Shown here in pieces: positions 34,383-42,168 of a DNA stretch of 64,000 nucleotides (position 1 is the stretch's first letter; each line of letters begins with the position of its first letter). This stretch comes from Aquipuribacter sp. SD81 (GTDB taxonomy: Bacteria > Actinomycetota > Actinomycetes > Actinomycetales > JBBAYJ01): assembly GCF_037153975.1 (NCBI RefSeq), contig NZ_JBBAYJ010000011.1, forward strand, positions 62,001 through 126,000, written 5' to 3'. The position numbers were made by a program, and so were the translations under genes. Under the pieces are notes generated by a model. The model was not told the DNA's origin. It did no database searches and was given only the letters and a program-made list of their open reading frames with translations.

Positions 34383-34967
34383 GTGTTGGCGAGGTTGATG
34401 GGGTTGCCAGAGCGTGAAGTGACGTGGCGTTGGTCGAGCAACTTCGTGCAGCTCGGCGGTGGCGACACCTTCGTGCCAGATTCGGCTCACCTTGTTGGCC
34501 GCGCCCTCGACGGCTCGCCGGACCTAGAGGCGCGCTTCGAGGTACGTCAGGGCGTCCCGGAGTGCGTGGACTTCCGCCTTCGCGCACAGCCCGGCGGTCG
34601 GGCAGTGAGGAGCTCAGACTTGCGGCTCTTCAACCTTCATGGCTTCACGCTGAACGCCTTCATGCCCGCCGCGAGGCGACGTAGCCGCGAGCACAACGGC
34701 ACAGCCGCCCCACCCGAGCGGGGAACCCCGGAGTGGCACGCGGCCTGGTCTGACTTCGACCGCGCGCAACATGCCGCAAAGACGCGAGACCGTTCGGACG
34801 AGCTCGCCGAGGTCGCTCGGGTCTACCGCGCCAATGTCACCGGCAACCCGACTGCCGAGGTTGAGCGGGAGATGCACTACACCCGGCGTACCGCGGCTCG
34901 CCGGGTACAAGAGGCCCGCAAAGCCGGCCTTCTGCCACCCACGACTCCGGGCAAGAAGAAGGGGTGA
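34383..34967 (+). CDS. Element protein with HTH-like C-terminus before integrase
   Basis: About 194 residues. The C-terminal 60 (EVARVYRANVTGNPTAEVER, TRRTAARRVQEARKAGLLPP, TTPGKKKG) match a type common next to integrases in actinobacterial elements: an HTH-like unit with a basic end. The N-terminal half (TWRWSSNFVQLGGGDTFVPD, FTLNAFMPAARRRSR) is unfamiliar. The start is uncertain: GTG 34383 has AGGGG 8 bases upstream and is preferred over TTG 34344 inside the palindrome and ATG 34398. It ends 4 bases before the integrase start, so the two form an operon. It may be a regulator of the lysogeny-like state. Confidence 0.65.
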   Translation: MLARLMGLPEREVTWRWSSNFVQLGGGDTFVPDSAHLVGRALDGSPDLEARFEVRQGVPECVDFRLRAQPGGRAVRSSDLRLFNLHGFTLNAFMPAARRRSREHNGTAAPPERGTPEWHAAWSDFDRAQHAAKTRDRSDELAEVARVYRANVTGNPTAEVEREMHYTRRTAARRVQEARKAGLLPPTTPGKKKG

Positions 34968-34971
34968 CCGC

Positions 34972-36087
34972 ATGAGCAGCATCGCCAAGCGCCCGGACGG
35001 CCGGTGGCGCGCTCGCTATCGCGGCCCCGACGGCAGGGAGCGCGCCCGGCACTTCGACCGCAAGGTCGACGCCACACGTTGGCTCGACGAGGCCACGGCG
35101 GGCATCGTCACGGGGCAGTGGGTCGATCCCCGCGCCGGCCGCCAGACGTTCCGGCAGTACGCCGAGCAGTGGCGCGCGGCGCAGGTGCACCGGCCCTCGA
35201 GCGCGGCCCACGTCGAGACCATGCTGCGGCGCCACGTTTACCCGGTCCTCGGCGACCTGCCGCTGTCCTCCGTCGTGCCGAGCACGGTGCAGGCGTGGGT
35301 CAAGGGCCTGGTGCTGGCGCCGAGCACGGTGCAGGTGGTCCACGGCATCGTGGCCGGAGTCTTCCGCGCGGCTGTGCGGGACCGACGCATCGCGTCCAAT
35401 CCGTGCGAGGGCACGCGCCTGCCCAAGCGCGAGCGGCACCGCGTCGACCCGCTGACTGTCGAGCAGGTCGCCGCGCTTGCCGAGGCAGCCGCACCGCAGT
35501 GGCGTGCGTGCGTCGTCCTCGGAGCGGGTGCAGGGCTGCGCAACGGTGAGGCGCTGGGACTGACGGTCGACCGGGTCGACTTCCTGCGTCGCTCGCTGCT
35601 GGTCGACCGCCAACTCGTCACAGTGCCGGGTACTCCACCGCGGCTCGGCCCGCCCAAGACGGCCGCCAGCGTGCGCACCGTGCCGCTGCCCTCAGTCGTC
35701 CTCGACGAGCTCGCCCGGCACGTCGAGCGCCACGGCACCGGACCTGACGGGCTGCTCTTTGTCGGCGCGCAGCGGCAGGCAATGACCCGCACCGCGTTCG
35801 GCAACCTCTGGCGTCCGCTCGTGGCCCGTTCAGGGCTGCCGGACGGCACGAGGTTCCACGACCTTCGCCACCACTACGCCTCACTGCTCATCCGTCACGG
35901 GGAGAGCGTCAAGACGGTCCAGGCACGGCTCGGGCACGCCTCGGCGGCCGAGACGTTGGACACCTACAGCCACCTCTGGCCGGACAGCGACGACCGGACA
36001 CGAGACGCCGTACAGGGCGCCCTCGGTGCGGCCCTGGCCGGAGATCTTGCGGACCAGGCGCGGACTAGGGAGGTGGTGCAGACCTGA
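34972..36087 (+). CDS. int: Tyrosine recombinase (integrase)
   Basis: A 371-residue phage-type integrase. The N-terminal arm-binding part reads SSIAKRPDGRWRARYRGPDG, the core-binding domain covers about residues 60-150, and the catalytic residues are visible: Arg in GAGLRNGEALGL (about 188), His and Arg in FHDLRHHYASLL (about 296), His in RLGHASAAETLD (about 320) and the nucleophile Tyr in DTYSHLW (about 331). ATG 34972 lies 4 bases after the preceding stop. The gene ends 23 bases before attR, the usual place for an integrase whose target is the adjacent gene end, here rnpB. Confidence 0.95.
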   Translation: MSSIAKRPDGRWRARYRGPDGRERARHFDRKVDATRWLDEATAGIVTGQWVDPRAGRQTFRQYAEQWRAAQVHRPSSAAHVETMLRRHVYPVLGDLPLSSVVPSTVQAWVKGLVLAPSTVQVVHGIVAGVFRAAVRDRRIASNPCEGTRLPKRERHRVDPLTVEQVAALAEAAAPQWRACVVLGAGAGLRNGEALGLTVDRVDFLRRSLLVDRQLVTVPGTPPRLGPPKTAASVRTVPLPSVVLDELARHVERHGTGPDGLLFVGAQRQAMTRTAFGNLWRPLVARSGLPDGTRFHDLRHHYASLLIRHGESVKTVQARLGHASAAETLDTYSHLWPDSDDRTRDAVQGALGAALAGDLADQARTREVVQT

Positions 36088-36110
36088 AAGCGCAGGTCAG
36101 GTGCCGTTTA

Positions 36111-36136
36111 GGGGACGAGCCGGCCTGTAAGCCGGG
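36111..36136. other. attR: 26-bp repeat inside the rnpB 3' end
   Basis: The same 26 bases as 23994-24019, here continuous with the complete RNase P RNA. The repeat covers the 3' strand of helix P1 and the neighbouring stem, so insertion rebuilds the RNA end and leaves rnpB functional. Confidence 0.9.
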
Positions 36137-36493
36137 TTCTGTACCGGTGCTCGCGCACCGGCGGCGACCATCCATCTAGGACCGCCGTCGCCGACGGTCT
36201 CGTGCGGTCTACCCGGACGCTCGGGCGGGCCGCCCTCGGACGCGTCCTGTCTGACCTTGCTCCAGGTGGGGTTTGCCTAGCCGCACCGGTCACCCGGCAC
36301 GCTGGTGGTCTCTTGCACCACCCTTTCACCCTTACCGCCGTCCCGGTCTCCCGGTCCGGCGGCGGTCTTCTCTCTGTGGCACTGTCCCGCGGGTCACCCC
36401 GGGTGGGCGTTACCCACCACCTCGCCCTGCGGAGCCCGGACTTTCCTCGGCGGGCCCGGAGGCCCGACGCGGTCGCCCGGCCGGCTCGTCCGG
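36111..36493 (-). ncRNA. rnpB: RNase P RNA, bacterial class A
   Basis: Read on the minus strand, the RNA (about 383 nt) contains the conserved GAGGAAAGTCCGGGCTCC near the 5' end, then ACAGAGAGAAGACCGCCG, GGTAAGGGTGAAAGGGTG, and the 3' AGAACCCGGCTTACAG. P1 is formed by GACGAGCCGGCC at the 5' end (36490-36479) and GGCCGGCTCGTC at the 3' end. This RNA is the catalytic part of the enzyme that matures tRNA 5' ends. The exact ends are estimated from P1. The integrated element lies directly after its 3' end. Confidence 0.93.
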
Positions 36494-36569
36494 CGCCAGC
36501 GTAGTGCGCCGCGGACGGGGGACGGGCCGCTGTCGGTCGGCCCGTCCCCCCTTTCCTCGGCTCGCGGGG

Positions 36570-38234
36570 TCAGTCCGCGAGGTCGATGACGCCCCGCACC
36601 GCGGCGGTCGAGCGGGCGATGGTCGCGATCGCGTCGTCGTCGCCGCGCAGCTGCTTCTCGGCGATGACGTCGGCCTGGCGCATCCACCGGCCGGCGGCCC
36701 TGAGGTCGCCGGCGTCTGCGGCGTCCTGCGCGCGCCCGACCCGCTCGGTGAGCCGGTCAGCGGCGCGGGAGTCGAGGCGGCCGTCGGACACGCGGGCCCC
36801 GACCAGCTCGAGGACGTCGGTGTACCAGGCCGGGTCCTGGGCGAAGCCGTCGTGGAGGTACCCGGCCTCGACCGCGTCCGCCGTGGCGTCGACGACCATG
36901 TCGACGTAGTCCGCCTCCGACGGGTACCAGTCGGCGAGCGTCGCGTCGTCGACCGGGACCGAGCTGCCGTCGAGGAAGCAGAACCCGGGCCCGCTGTTGA
37001 GCCCGGAGTTCAGGCGGACCGGCACGTCCTGCTGAGCGAGCCGGATGCCGCCGAGACCGAGGCCCAGCTCGTCGCGCGCGACGGTCCCGCCGCTCAGCAC
37101 GATCGGCTCCGCCGACGGCGGGGCGACACCGTCCGCGACCCAGGCCGCGACGTGGTCGTAGATCGTCGACTGGACCATGTGCTGCGGGATGCGCGAGCCC
37201 GACGGATTGTCGCACGTCTGCGGCGTGCCGGGGTAGCCACCGGGAGCGGTGCCGATGTCACGGATGCGAAGCCGGCCGTAGTCGGTGATGAGCTTCCAGT
37301 CCCCGTGCGAGGCGCCGGAGACCTCCCACGTGCGCAGCACGTCGCTGTCGGGCTGCCGCTGCGCGGCGCCGATGAGGTTGATGGCCACGTCCGTCTCGCT
37401 GTTGATCTTGAAGACGGGCGTGTCGAGGTCGGTCCGCATGAGGCCGCCACCGCCGTGCAGCACCACCGCGTCGACGACGTCGGCGAGCGGGTCGACGGAG
37501 TTGACGTAGCCGTGGAGGCGACCCGCGGACTGCGAGTGTCCGGTGGCGACGACCCGCTCGGCCTCCAGCGGGCCGAGCGGCGCGGTCCCGGCCGGGTCGC
37601 GGACCGCCTGCACGGCCTGGGAGAAGATGTCCCACGACAGCGTGTCGTCCATGACGGTGCCGCCGTCGGTGACGTCGAGGTCGCCGTACCGCTCCGGGCT
37701 CCAGGCGCGCAGGCCTGTCGCGGAGTGGACGCCCGCACGCTGCGCCGAGACGCCGACCCACGCGTAGCCCTCACGGACGAGGTGCTCGTGGGTCTGGAAC
37801 CAGTCGACCTCCTGGTCCCACTGGTTCGACACGTTGTACCACTCGGCGATCACGGTGCCGTTGAAGTCCTCGGCGTCCACGGGCCGCCGCACGGTGATCC
37901 GGGTCGTGTACTCGTGCCCGGTGCTCAGGACCGTGGCGTCGGTGGTGGCGTCGACGCGGTAGCGCGTCGCCTCTCCCGACACGAAGTACTCCTCCTCGAC
38001 GTAGCCGTGGCCGGCGAGGTCGTAGTCGGTGGCGAGGAAGGTGTAGCCGTGGCCGGGGTCGCCGACCTCCGTGGTCCACGGCACCGGCCCGCTGACCTCG
38101 GGGTCGGGCACGGCGGCGGAGGCCGGGGCCGGGACGGCCAGCACGGCGAGGGTCGTGGCGGCCGCGGCGACGACGGCGGCGGCGGTGCGGGAACGTCCCG
38201 GTCTCGGGGTGCGGGGCGTCAGGGTCTGCTGCAT
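36570..38234 (-). CDS. Secreted alpha/beta hydrolase domain protein
   Basis: A 554-residue exported protein. Residues 1-40 form a signal peptide (PGRSRTAAAVVAAAATTLAV, ending near ASAAVPD). The body belongs to the large alpha/beta hydrolase domain family often listed as Abhydrolase_10: FNGTVIAEWYNVSNQWDQEV, GYAWVGVSAQRAGV, and the nucleophile elbow VVATGHSQSAGRLHGYVNSV, with HGGGGLMRTDLDTPVFKINS and a probable catalytic His in VSGASHGDWKL. Substrate unknown. The C-terminal 60 residues are helical. A perfect palindrome 92-116 bases upstream of the start is a likely operator. Confidence 0.85.
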   Translation of the reverse strand: MQQTLTPRTPRPGRSRTAAAVVAAAATTLAVLAVPAPASAAVPDPEVSGPVPWTTEVGDPGHGYTFLATDYDLAGHGYVEEEYFVSGEATRYRVDATTDATVLSTGHEYTTRITVRRPVDAEDFNGTVIAEWYNVSNQWDQEVDWFQTHEHLVREGYAWVGVSAQRAGVHSATGLRAWSPERYGDLDVTDGGTVMDDTLSWDIFSQAVQAVRDPAGTAPLGPLEAERVVATGHSQSAGRLHGYVNSVDPLADVVDAVVLHGGGGLMRTDLDTPVFKINSETDVAINLIGAAQRQPDSDVLRTWEVSGASHGDWKLITDYGRLRIRDIGTAPGGYPGTPQTCDNPSGSRIPQHMVQSTIYDHVAAWVADGVAPPSAEPIVLSGGTVARDELGLGLGGIRLAQQDVPVRLNSGLNSGPGFCFLDGSSVPVDDATLADWYPSEADYVDMVVDATADAVEAGYLHDGFAQDPAWYTDVLELVGARVSDGRLDSRAADRLTERVGRAQDAADAGDLRAAGRWMRQADVIAEKQLRGDDDAIATIARSTAAVRGVIDLAD

Positions 38235-38325
38235 CGGGGCACATCCTCGGTCGGCGGTGACGGTCGGACGGCCGGTCCCGGGGCATCGGTGAACGGGCCG
38301 GTCGGACCGTAGTGCCGAATCCGGA

Positions 38326-38350
38326 CTTTTGTCGAGACATGCGACAAAAG
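38326..38350. promoter_or_regulatory. Perfect palindrome CTTTTGTCG-N7-CGACAAAAG
   Basis: Nine-base arms with a 7-base centre (AGACATG), unusually AT-rich for this genome. It lies between the guanidine exporter stop and the start of the secreted hydrolase, upstream of the latter. The geometry resembles operators of TetR-like repressors. No regulator gene is adjacent, so the binding protein is unknown. Confidence 0.65.
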
Positions 38351-38395
38351 ATGGACACGAGTCCCAGGGCATCAGCGCACCCGACGCCGAGCGCG

Positions 38396-38710
38396 CTAGT
38401 GGACGACCTCGAGACCGACGACGCAGCCCACGATGCCGAGCAGCAGCAGGACCTTCACGACCGAGAACGCCTCCGCGCCGGTCGACATCGCCCAGCCGAC
38501 CGTGAGGGCGGCGCCGATCCCGACCCACACCGCGTAGGCGGTGCCGACCGGCAGACCGCGCATGGCGAACGCGAGCCCGGCCATGCTGAACGCGAGAGCG
38601 GCCCCGAAGACGACGGTCGGACCGAGACGGGTGAAGCCCTCGGTGCGCGAGAGCGCGGTGGCCCAGACCGCCTCGAGGACGCCGGACGCGATGAGAACGA
38701 GCCAGTGCAC
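38396..38710 (-). CDS. gdx: SMR-family guanidinium exporter (Gdx/SugE type)
   Basis: A 104-residue, four-helix inner-membrane transporter of the small multidrug resistance family. [20 protein letters not shown] contains the central Glu of helix 1 that binds substrate and proton, and [16 protein letters not shown] is the Gdx/SugE-type helix 3 signature, rather than the broad-drug EmrE type. It would export guanidinium in exchange for protons as an antiparallel dimer. GTG 38710 follows GAGGAG. A guanidine-III riboswitch ends 13 bases before the start, which strongly supports the substrate. Confidence 0.92.
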   Translation of the reverse strand: MHWLVLIASGVLEAVWATALSRTEGFTRLGPTVVFGAALAFSMAGLAFAMRGLPVGTAYAVWVGIGAALTVGWAMSTGAEAFSVVKVLLLLGIVGCVVGLEVVH

Positions 38711-38723
38711 GGGTGTCTCCTCT

Positions 38724-38764
38724 GTGCCGTCGTGTCGCTGGCCGGGTACGGCACCCTCGTCCGG
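38724..38764 (-). promoter_or_regulatory. Guanidine-III riboswitch (ykkC-III)
   Basis: On the minus strand the leader reads CCGGACGAGG, GTGCCGTACCCGG, CCAGCGACACGACGGCAC. This matches the compact guanidine-III consensus, in which CCGGACGAGG opens the domain, CCGTACCCGG closes the first stem, and ACGACGGC.C forms the pseudoknot. The GAGGAG ribosome site follows within a few bases, so guanidine binding probably frees it and turns on translation of the exporter. Confidence 0.92.
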
Positions 38765-38860
38765 AGACCTCGTGCGGTCCTGGTAGGACGTTCTCAAGGT
38801 GCCCGGGCCCCGGGCAAGCCCGGCGGCGGTGACCCTCGTCTCCGACCGACCGTCGGCGAC

Positions 38861-40081
38861 TCAGAACAGGGTCGGTGCCGCGTCCGGCGGCACGTGCAGG
38901 CCGACGCCGTCGACCTCGGCCCCACCGTCCGGCCAGTGCCGGGTCGTCGTGAGGCTGCCGGGCGCGAACCGCAGCCGCCCCAGCGCCTGCTCGCCGGCGT
39001 CGAGCAGCCGGCGGACGACCGAGCGGATCGGCGTCATGTGGCACACGACCGCCACCGTGCCGCCCTCGTGCTCGCGCAGCAGGTCCGTGAGCGCGTCGGC
39101 GACCCGGGCCTCCAGGTCGCGCATGGACTCACCGCCCGGCGGGCGCACCCCCGGGTCGCCGAGCCACCGCCCGAACAGCTCGCCGTCGCCGCGGGCCGCG
39201 ACCTCGGCGGCCGTGAGGCCGTCCCACGCGCCGAAGGCCATCTCCGCCCAGCGCTCGTCGACGCTCGGGCGCGGCCAGCCCAGCCGCTCGCGCAGGAGCT
39301 GCTCGGTCTGCACCGCCCGCAGCAGGGGCGAGGTGACGACGGCGTCGACGCGGAGCCCCGACAGGTACGGCACCGCGCCGACGGCGTCGAGCCGGCCGAC
39401 GTCGGTGAGCGGCGCGTCGTCGCCTCGCACGCCGGAGAAGCGGCGCTCCTGCGTGAGCCGGGTCCGCCCGTGGCGCACGAGCAGCACCGTGGTCGCCGGA
39501 CCGAGGTCCGGCTGGCTCGCGCCCTGCGGCACGGCCAGGTCGGGCGCGCTCCCGCCGCGGCCCGGCGAGGGGTCCGGCGCCGGGTCGACGGCGCCGACGG
39601 GGTCCGTCGGGTCGTCGGGCGAGGCCGGGTGCGGGTCGGCCGCGAGCGCGGCGATCGCGTCCTCGACGGGCCGCTCCCGGCCGTCCATCGCCTCGTTGGC
39701 GAGCCGGTCCGCGGCGGCGTTCTGCGCCCGCGGCACCCACGTGTACCGGACCCGGGAGCGGTCGAAGGCGGCGCTCGCCTGCGCGGCGATCCCGGCGAGC
39801 CGCCGGTCCTTGATCTTCCACCGGCCCGACATCTGCTCGACGACGAGCTTGGAGTCCATCCGGACCTCCACCGTCGCCGCCGGGTCGACGGCGTGCGCGA
39901 GCCTGAGCCCGGCCACCAGGCCCGAGTACTCCGCGACGTTGTTGGTCGTCCGCCCGCAGCGCTCCCCCGCCCGGGCGAGCACGTCGCCGTCCGCGTCGCG
40001 CACGAGCGCGCCGAAGCCCGCCGGTCCCGGGTTGCCGCGCGAGCCGCCGTCGGCCTCGACGACCAGCCGGCGCCCGCTCAC
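38861..40081 (-). CDS. Bifunctional RNase H / CobC-type phosphatase
   Basis: A 406-residue two-domain protein like mycobacterial Rv2228c. Residues 1-130 are RNase HI: EADGGSRGNPGPAGFGALV, NNVAEYSGLVAGLRLA, RMDSKLVVEQMSGRWKIKD and AADRLANEAMD supply the Asp-Glu-Asp-Asp metal residues for cutting RNA in RNA-DNA hybrids. A Pro/Asp-rich linker leads to a histidine phosphatase domain (about 190-406; LLVRHGRTRLTQERRFSG, CHMTPIRSVV), related to alpha-ribazole phosphatase of cobalamin synthesis. GTG 40081 overlaps the stop of the zinc-ribbon gene, so they form an operon with the Nif3-like gene upstream. Confidence 0.93.
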   Translation of the reverse strand: MSGRRLVVEADGGSRGNPGPAGFGALVRDADGDVLARAGERCGRTTNNVAEYSGLVAGLRLAHAVDPAATVEVRMDSKLVVEQMSGRWKIKDRRLAGIAAQASAAFDRSRVRYTWVPRAQNAAADRLANEAMDGRERPVEDAIAALAADPHPASPDDPTDPVGAVDPAPDPSPGRGGSAPDLAVPQGASQPDLGPATTVLLVRHGRTRLTQERRFSGVRGDDAPLTDVGRLDAVGAVPYLSGLRVDAVVTSPLLRAVQTEQLLRERLGWPRPSVDERWAEMAFGAWDGLTAAEVAARGDGELFGRWLGDPGVRPPGGESMRDLEARVADALTDLLREHEGGTVAVVCHMTPIRSVVRRLLDAGEQALGRLRFAPGSLTTTRHWPDGGAEVDGVGLHVPPDAAPTLF

Positions 40082-40815
40082 GCCGTGGTGTCCGCGCGCA
40101 CGAGGATGCGCTCGCACTCCGGGCAGCGCAGCAGCTCGTCGGCCGGCTTCGAGGTGAGGGCGTGCAGGTCCGACGGGGACAGCGGCATGCGGCAGCCGTC
40201 GCAGCGGCCCTCCACGAGCGGCGCGGCACCGCTCCCGAGGCGGTCGCGCAGCCGCTCGTACACCTTGACCACCTGCTCGGGCATGCCGGTCGCCGCGGCG
40301 CGGCGGTCGTCGCGCAGCGCCTCCTCCTGCGAGGCGAGGTCCGCGAGACGGCCATCGCGTGCGACGACGACGTCCGCCAGCTCGGCCTCGGTGCTCGCGA
40401 GCCGGGCCTCGGTGGCCTCCAGCAGCGTCGACTGCTCCTCGCGGCGCTCCATGACCTCCAGCTCGGCGTCCTCCAGGTCCGACTGCCGGCGCGCGAGCGA
40501 CGTGAGCTCGTGCTGCAGCCCGACGAGGTCCTTGGAGCTGCCCTGGCCGGCCTCGAGGCGGGCGCGGTCGCGGTCGGCGCGCGCACGCACCGCCTGCACG
40601 TCGCCCTCGACGCGGGCCACCTCGCGGTCGAGGTCGGACACCTTGGTGCGCAGCAGCACGACGTCGTCGCGCAGCGTCCGCAGCAGCGCCTCCAGCTCCT
40701 GCGCGCGCGCCGCCTCGGGCAGCGTCGTCCGGGAGTGCGCGAGCTGGTCCAGGCGGGTGTCGAGCGCCTGCACCTCCAGGAGCCGCAGCTGGACGGTGGG
40801 GTCGACGGTCACCAC
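40078..40815 (-). CDS. Coiled-coil C4 zinc-ribbon protein
   Basis: A 245-residue protein: a long antiparallel coiled coil (about residues 10-175, e.g. LRTKVSDLDREVARVEGDVQ) and a C-terminal zinc ribbon with CDGCRMPLSP and LRCPECERIL, four Cys. This is the DUF164/CdsZ-like type found next to RNase H and Nif3-like genes in actinobacteria. A role in binding RNA or ribosomes has been suggested for relatives; I cannot confirm it here. The start is GTG 40815 (or 40812), with GAGGAGC 6 bases upstream. Confidence 0.85.
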   Translation of the reverse strand: MVTVDPTVQLRLLEVQALDTRLDQLAHSRTTLPEAARAQELEALLRTLRDDVVLLRTKVSDLDREVARVEGDVQAVRARADRDRARLEAGQGSSKDLVGLQHELTSLARRQSDLEDAELEVMERREEQSTLLEATEARLASTEAELADVVVARDGRLADLASQEEALRDDRRAAATGMPEQVVKVYERLRDRLGSGAAPLVEGRCDGCRMPLSPSDLHALTSKPADELLRCPECERILVRADTTA

Positions 40816-40877
40816 GGTGTGCTCCTCGCTGTGCTGCTGTGGGTGGTGTGCGTGCGGCTCGACGCCGCGGGCGGTCG

Positions 40878-42008
40878 TCAGGCGCGCGACGTCCACGGGT
40901 CCGTCACGGTACGGGACACCGCCACGTCCAGGCGCTCCCCGGTCGGGTCGAGGGCCGCGAGCACCCGCTCGCGCGCCCCGATGAGGAACGGCCACTCGCT
41001 CGCCCAGTGCGGCACGTCGACCAGCCACGGCCCGCCGACCTCCATGGCGTCGGCGACGGGGTGGTGCCGCAGGTCGGCGGTGACGAGCACGTCGGCGCCG
41101 GCGGCGCGGGCCGCCCCGATGAGGGAGTCCCCCGCCCCGCCGCACACGGCGACGCGCTCCACCTGCGCGTGCACCGGTCCGGCGATGCGCACCCCGCCGT
41201 TGGTCCGCGGCAGGACGCGGGCGACGTGCTCGGCGAAGGCCTGCAGGCTCATCGCCGACGGCAGCTGTCCCACCCGGCCGAGCCCCTCGGCCCCCTCGGG
41301 CGGCACGGTCGTGAGCAGCTGGAACGCGGGCTCCTCGTAGGGGTGGCTCGCGCGCAGCGCCGCGACGACGGCCCGGGCGGCCGCGGCCGGCACCACGACC
41401 TCGAGCCGGTCCTCGGCGACCTCGCTGCGGCTCCCGACCTCGCCGGTGCTCGGCTGCGCACCGGGCTGCGGCTCGAAGGTGCCCGTCCCGCCGGACCACC
41501 AGCCGCAGCGCTCGTAGTCGCCGATGCGGCCCGCGCCGGCGGCGGCGAGGGCGTCGAGGACGCGGTCGCGGTGCTCGGCCGGCACCTGGGTGACGAGCAG
41601 GTGCACGGGCTCCCCGCCGCGCGGGCTCAGCGCGCTCAGGCCCTGCAGCCCGATGACGCGCGCCAGCGCGTCGCTCACGCCCGGCACGGCGGTGTCGGCG
41701 TTGGTGTGCGCGGTGAACAACGCGCACCCGCCGCGCACGAGCCGGTGCAGCAGGCGCCCGCGGAAGGAGTCGGTGCCGACCCCGTGCACGCCGCGCAGGA
41801 ACAGCGGGTGGTGGGCCACGAGCGCCTGCACGCCGCTGTCGAGCGCCTCCGTCACCACGGCGTCGGTGACGTCGACGCTCAGCAGCACCGACGACACCTC
41901 GTCGTCGAGGTCACCGCACACCAGGCCGACGGCGTCCCAGTCCTCGGCGAGGTGCCGGGGGTAGGTGGCGTCGAGCACGGTGACGAGGTCGCGCAGGGTG
42001 ACCGTCAT
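40878..42008 (-). CDS. Nif3-like dinuclear metal centre protein
   Basis: A 376-residue protein of the Nif3/YbgI/YqfO family, widely conserved and of uncertain function (suggested GTP cyclohydrolase-like or hydrolase activities). Metal-binding landmarks are present: AEDWDAVGLVCGD, ALVAHHPLFLRG, ALFTAHTNADTAVPGVSDAL and LVTADLRHHPVADAM with the later His/Glu set. A middle insert (about 150-260, with SHPYEEPAFQLL) is the PII-like domain found in longer members. ATG 42008. It is the first gene of the set followed by the zinc-ribbon and RNase H/CobC genes, a known actinobacterial order. Confidence 0.9.
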   Translation of the reverse strand: MTVTLRDLVTVLDATYPRHLAEDWDAVGLVCGDLDDEVSSVLLSVDVTDAVVTEALDSGVQALVAHHPLFLRGVHGVGTDSFRGRLLHRLVRGGCALFTAHTNADTAVPGVSDALARVIGLQGLSALSPRGGEPVHLLVTQVPAEHRDRVLDALAAAGAGRIGDYERCGWWSGGTGTFEPQPGAQPSTGEVGSRSEVAEDRLEVVVPAAAARAVVAALRASHPYEEPAFQLLTTVPPEGAEGLGRVGQLPSAMSLQAFAEHVARVLPRTNGGVRIAGPVHAQVERVAVCGGAGDSLIGAARAAGADVLVTADLRHHPVADAMEVGGPWLVDVPHWASEWPFLIGARERVLAALDPTGERLDVAVSRTVTDPWTSRA

Positions 42009-42070
42009 GCGACCGGAGGCTAGTGCGTCACGGGGCGCCCGCGGCAGGGCGCCGGGCCGACGGCGCAGGG

Positions 42071-42144
42071 TGGGCCCGGCCGGGCTCGAACCGACGACAC
42101 CCGCGGTGTAAGCGCGGTGCTCTGACCAACTGAGCTACAGGCCC
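42071..42144 (-). tRNA. tRNA-Val (anticodon TAC)
   Basis: On the minus strand the acceptor strand GGGCCTG pairs with CGGGCCC. The D arm TAGCTCAGTTGGTCAGAGC is typical, the anticodon stem CCGCG/CGCGG encloses loop CTTACAC, and the T arm has GGTTCGAGCC. The anticodon TAC reads GTA and GTG valine codons. After the discriminator A the genome reads CCC, so the CCA end is not fully encoded. Confidence 0.95.
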
Positions 42145-42168
42145 TGCTGCCGGAAGGGTAACCGGGTC

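Larger units (their letters stand above)
23994..36136. mobile_element. Integrated element in rnpB, satellite-like (12.1 kb)
   Basis: The element is bounded by a 26-bp direct repeat at 23994-24019 and 36111-36136, and its unique length is 12,117 bp. It carries a tyrosine integrase next to attR, an AlpA-type HTH (probable excisionase), a DUF3631 ATPase, a WhiB-like protein, a P27-type terminase small subunit, a tape measure protein with an M15-like peptidase motif, several unknown genes and a two-gene cargo with an HEPN-like protein. No terminase large subunit, portal, protease, capsid, major tail, baseplate or lysis gene is visible. The gene content fits a helper-dependent phage satellite; a decayed prophage is the main alternative, but the genes look intact and tightly overlapping, which argues against decay. 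Confidence 0.85.
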
